Position numbers and translations under genes: made by a program
Assembly: GCA_937892025.1 (NCBI GenBank)
Contig: CALAVA010000008.1
Coordinates: forward strand, 1 to 16,960
Direction of reading: 5' to 3'
Length of the DNA stretch: 16,960 nt
Source: an uncultured Bacteroidales bacterium
GTDB taxonomy: Bacteria > Bacteroidota > Bacteroidia > Bacteroidales > WCHB1-69
The notes under the pieces: generated by a model
What the model saw: the letters and a program-made list of their open reading frames with translations, nothing else
Database searches by the model: none
Told to the model about the DNA's origin: nothing
Part shown: in pieces, positions 15,124-16,960 of the stretch
Layout: every line of letters begins with the position of its first letter
Numbering within the stretch: the first letter of the stretch is position 1

Positions 15124-15912
15124 AATCTTTATTTTACTATTGAAAATTCTGTTGATAAATATAATTTTGTCAATATGGGATTGGAATTAAGTCTTTATTC
15201 AAGTACTGATTTATTAGGCTTAGATAATTCTGTGCCAGAAAATGTTTATTTAAATGGAAAAATTAGTAGCGATAGATATATTTATTTATTAAAATATGAT
15301 TCTAATAGACCTTATTTATATTTGGAATACTCCCTCAATACTGATTTAATCAAAGTGATTCTCACAACAGATATAACATCAGATAAAAGCAATGATTTTA
15401 ATATCAAAAAAAATGAAACAATAAATGGAAGAAGAATAATGACTATTCAATTAAATCAAGATTTAATAAGTAGAAATCCGAAATTATATTTAAAATTATC
15501 AGTAAGTAAAACTCTTGATTCAGGATTGGGGTATTATATATTCAAATATATGAATGCAAAAGAAGAATCTGAATTCTTATATTATTCTTTACCTAATAGT
15601 GAAGTTACTTTTGAAAAAAAAACAAATGGAGATTATGATGTAAACTTTTATCCAATAGATAATAATGATGTTACTTATTATATAAAGGCAGTATATAATA
15701 AAGGAAGAATTGGAGATGAAAAAAAGGATACTATAGCTATATCTGAATCCCCTGGAAATAATTTACAAATTAATAATCCTAAATATGAGCCAGGTAAATT
15801 AATATCTTTCTATTTAAATAATATTAATGAAGATGTAAGTTATATAAAAGTAATGGCTAAAATAAATAGTAAAACTCAAAAAATATTTTTATCATATAAG
15901 TACTTAACATAA
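15118..15912 (+). CDS. Eukaryote-like protein of unknown function, 5' end missing
   Basis: The open frame continues leftwards to 14968, but those first 50 codons are antisense of bacterial lgt, so the real gene enters only at the junction. About 264 residues remain, ending with TAA at 15910-15912. The text is rich in Asn, Lys, Tyr, Ser and Leu with alternating hydrophobic strands (YIYLLKYDSNRPYLYLEY, DVNFYPIDNNDVTYYIKAVY, ISFYLNNINEDVSYIKVMAK), which suggests stacked beta-sandwich modules, perhaps of an extracellular protein. I see no transmembrane helix in this portion and do not recognise a family. Gln is encoded by CAA here and TAA ends the frame, so no stop-codon reassignment is needed. 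The last 37 bases overlap the end of the opposite-strand gene. Confidence 0.55.
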   Translation, partial: KPNLYFTIENSVDKYNFVNMGLELSLYSSTDLLGLDNSVPENVYLNGKISSDRYIYLLKYDSNRPYLYLEYSLNTDLIKVILTTDITSDKSNDFNIKKNETINGRRIMTIQLNQDLISRNPKLYLKLSVSKTLDSGLGYYIFKYMNAKEESEFLYYSLPNSEVTFEKKTNGDYDVNFYPIDNNDVTYYIKAVYNKGRIGDEKKDTIAISESPGNNLQINNPKYEPGKLISFYLNNINEDVSYIKVMAKINSKTQKIFLSYKYLT

Positions 15913-16868
15913 TCATTTACAATCTCAGATATCTCCAAGACATTTTTCAATCCATAACTTTTTTTTCTTTTTGCCAAATTTTCATCTATGATATTATTAA
16001 CATCATCATCTGAATTCAAATATAAGCTCCTATTTTTGAACTCTTTTTCTTTTTCAATATAAAATTCTTTATAATTATTGATTATTGGAAAAATGAAAGC
16101 ATCGTAATAATTCTTATTTACCTTTTCATTCACAAAATTTAAAAATTCATCAAATATTTCAGTCATGTCATATATTTTTGTTCTTCTTTTTGGTTTTTTT
16201 TTATTTTCTTCAGTTTTTTTTTCTTCTTCATTCAATTCATCTTCACTAGCTTTCACATTAGATTCTTCCTTCTTTCTTTTACTATCCCTGAAAAACTCAT
16301 CAATTATTCTATAGCATTTATTTGGACCTCTTACCCTTTTTTTGCCTTTTGTCTCTTTCTTTGATTCATTTTCTTCATTATTGGTCTTCTCATTATTCTC
16401 ATTATTGGTCTTTTCATTATTATCATTATTAGTCTTTTCAATATTCTCATTATTCTCATTACTATTATTATTATTATTTGAATTATCTTGGATTTCTTCT
16501 TTGTTTCCTATTTTATCTTTATGCTCAACATTAATATTGTTATTATTAAAAAAATTAATTTTATTTTCTTTATCTTCTTTGTCGTTCTCTTCTTCCATTA
16601 TTATTTCTTCAACTTCTTTTTTTGAATCGTTATTGTTTTTTATATCTTCTTCTTCAATTTCCATTTGATTTTGATTTTCTTTGTCTTCATCTTGATCTAT
16701 AACTCCTTTGTCCTCAATTATTGGAGTCTCTTCTTTTTTTTCGATTTCATTTTCATTTTTATTAATTGGATTATTATGGACATCAAAAATAAAATTGGTA
16801 TTTTTTGTCTCTTCTTTTTTATTTTTTTTGATTATATCCTCAAAAATGCTTTCTGTTCCAAATATCAT
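15876..16868 (-). CDS. Eukaryote-like acidic, Asn-rich protein with basic clusters, unknown function
   Basis: A 330-residue frame from ATG at 16868 to TGA at 15878-15876. Residues 1 to about 165 are low-complexity Glu/Asn/Lys with imperfect NNEKTNNEN repeats. Residues about 170-235 carry basic clusters resembling nuclear localisation signals (KGKKRVRGPNKCYR, RDSKRKKEE, KKPKRRTKIYD). The C-terminal 100 residues are more regular and look helical (MTEIFDEFLNFVNEKVNKNYYDAF onward, within the first 20 residues quoted elsewhere as MTEIFDEFLNF). A nuclear role is a guess; I recognise no family. Composition and style are unlike any bacterial gene in the window and typical of AT-rich protist genes. 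The start codon is about 75 bases from the telomere-like repeat, leaving only a very short 5' region. It overlaps the converging gene by 37 bases. No intron is needed to keep the frame open. Confidence 0.6.
   Translation of the reverse strand: MIFGTESIFEDIIKKNKKEETKNTNFIFDVHNNPINKNENEIEKKEETPIIEDKGVIDQDEDKENQNQMEIEEEDIKNNNDSKKEVEEIIMEEENDKEDKENKINFFNNNNINVEHKDKIGNKEEIQDNSNNNNNSNENNENIEKTNNDNNEKTNNENNEKTNNEENESKKETKGKKRVRGPNKCYRIIDEFFRDSKRKKEESNVKASEDELNEEEKKTEENKKKPKRRTKIYDMTEIFDEFLNFVNEKVNKNYYDAFIFPIINNYKEFYIEKEKEFKNRSLYLNSDDDVNNIIDENLAKRKKSYGLKNVLEISEIVNDYVKYLYDKNIF
16376..16447. repeat. Three 24-bp imperfect tandem repeats inside the Asn-rich gene
   Basis: Units start at 16376, 16400 and 16424 with the pattern CATTATTGGTCTT..TCATTAT on +, and encode an 8-residue repeat around NNEKTN on the minus strand. 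Further partial CATTATT units follow to about 16470. It is a coding minisatellite without unique spacers, so not a CRISPR array. Confidence 0.7.
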
Positions 16869-16943
16869 TTTTTTGAATAAAATATTAAATAAATAATTAA
16901 AAATATAAAATTAAAATTGTGCTAAAATCAATATTATTTAAAT

Positions 16944-16960
16944 GGGGATTGGGGATTGGG
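16944..16960 (+). repeat. Telomere-like G-rich repeat at the end of the window
   Basis: GGGGATT, GGGGATT, GGG: two and a half copies of a 7-base unit (equivalently CCCCAAT on the other strand). The G-rich strand runs 5' to 3' towards the end, the orientation of a eukaryotic telomere. It resembles ciliate C4A2-type repeats with a T added. The preceding 75 bases (16869-16943) are almost pure A+T and hold nothing else. Only 17 bases are present, so the call rests on orientation, position and context. Confidence 0.6.

Noticed and set aside
16376..16470. CRISPR-like array
   Set aside because: The 24-base units are directly adjacent, imperfect and in frame with the Asn-rich protein; there are no spacers.

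Overview
The window joins two unrelated kinds of DNA. Positions 1 to about 15117 are a bacterial chromosome fragment. Its genes are tightly packed, several promoters carry the Bacteroidetes -7 element TAnnTTTG, Shine-Dalgarno sites are largely absent, and the gene content (MsbA-type exporter, TolB-propeller/outer-membrane-barrel protein, Uup-type ABC-F, SufD, Lgt) fits an AT-rich member of the Bacteroidales. From about 15118 to 16960 the sequence becomes far more AT-rich. Its two reading frames are full of Asn, Lys and Glu, and the window ends in a G-rich 7-base repeat (GGGGATT) oriented as a eukaryotic telomere. That part looks like the end of a very small protist chromosome, possibly from a ciliate.

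Layout of the bacterial part. Positions 3-1476 (+) hold the 3' end of a VanX-type D,D-dipeptidase and an ABC transporter ATPase with no permease gene visible. Positions 1477-6560 (-) hold a translationally coupled pair: a large periplasmic/outer-membrane protein (inactive peptidase-like domain, TolB propeller, beta-barrel) and a lipid-exporter-type ABC protein. Positions 6942-8150 (-) hold a COG0523/G3E metal-handling GTPase with its own terminator. Positions 8503-10903 are richer in C-ending codons and hold a lipoprotein VanX homologue, a PAPS-dependent sulfotransferase (+) and an APS kinase (-), a small sulfation module. Positions 10981-11199 (-) encode a 72-residue lipoprotein. Positions 11273-11535 (-) carry a long rod-shaped RNA that I take to be a 6S-like RNA. 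Positions 11687 to 15117 (-) form an operon, read lgt > sufD > uup-type ABC-F, in which lgt is cut off at the junction.

Layout of the eukaryote-like part. One truncated + strand gene (15118-15912) and one complete-looking - strand gene (15876-16868) face each other and overlap by 37 bases at their 3' ends. The second starts only about 75 bases from the telomere-like repeat, the geometry of a gene-sized ciliate macronuclear chromosome.

How the parts work together. Much of the bacterial segment concerns the cell envelope: peptidoglycan dipeptide cleavage (two VanX homologues), lipid export (MsbA type), lipoprotein maturation (Lgt) and surface sulfation. The simplest reading of the bacterial/eukaryotic join is a ligation, amplification or assembly chimera, for example from a sample where a protist carries Bacteroidales. 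It breaks lgt mid-gene at an AT-rich stretch. Genuine transfer cannot be excluded from the sequence alone.
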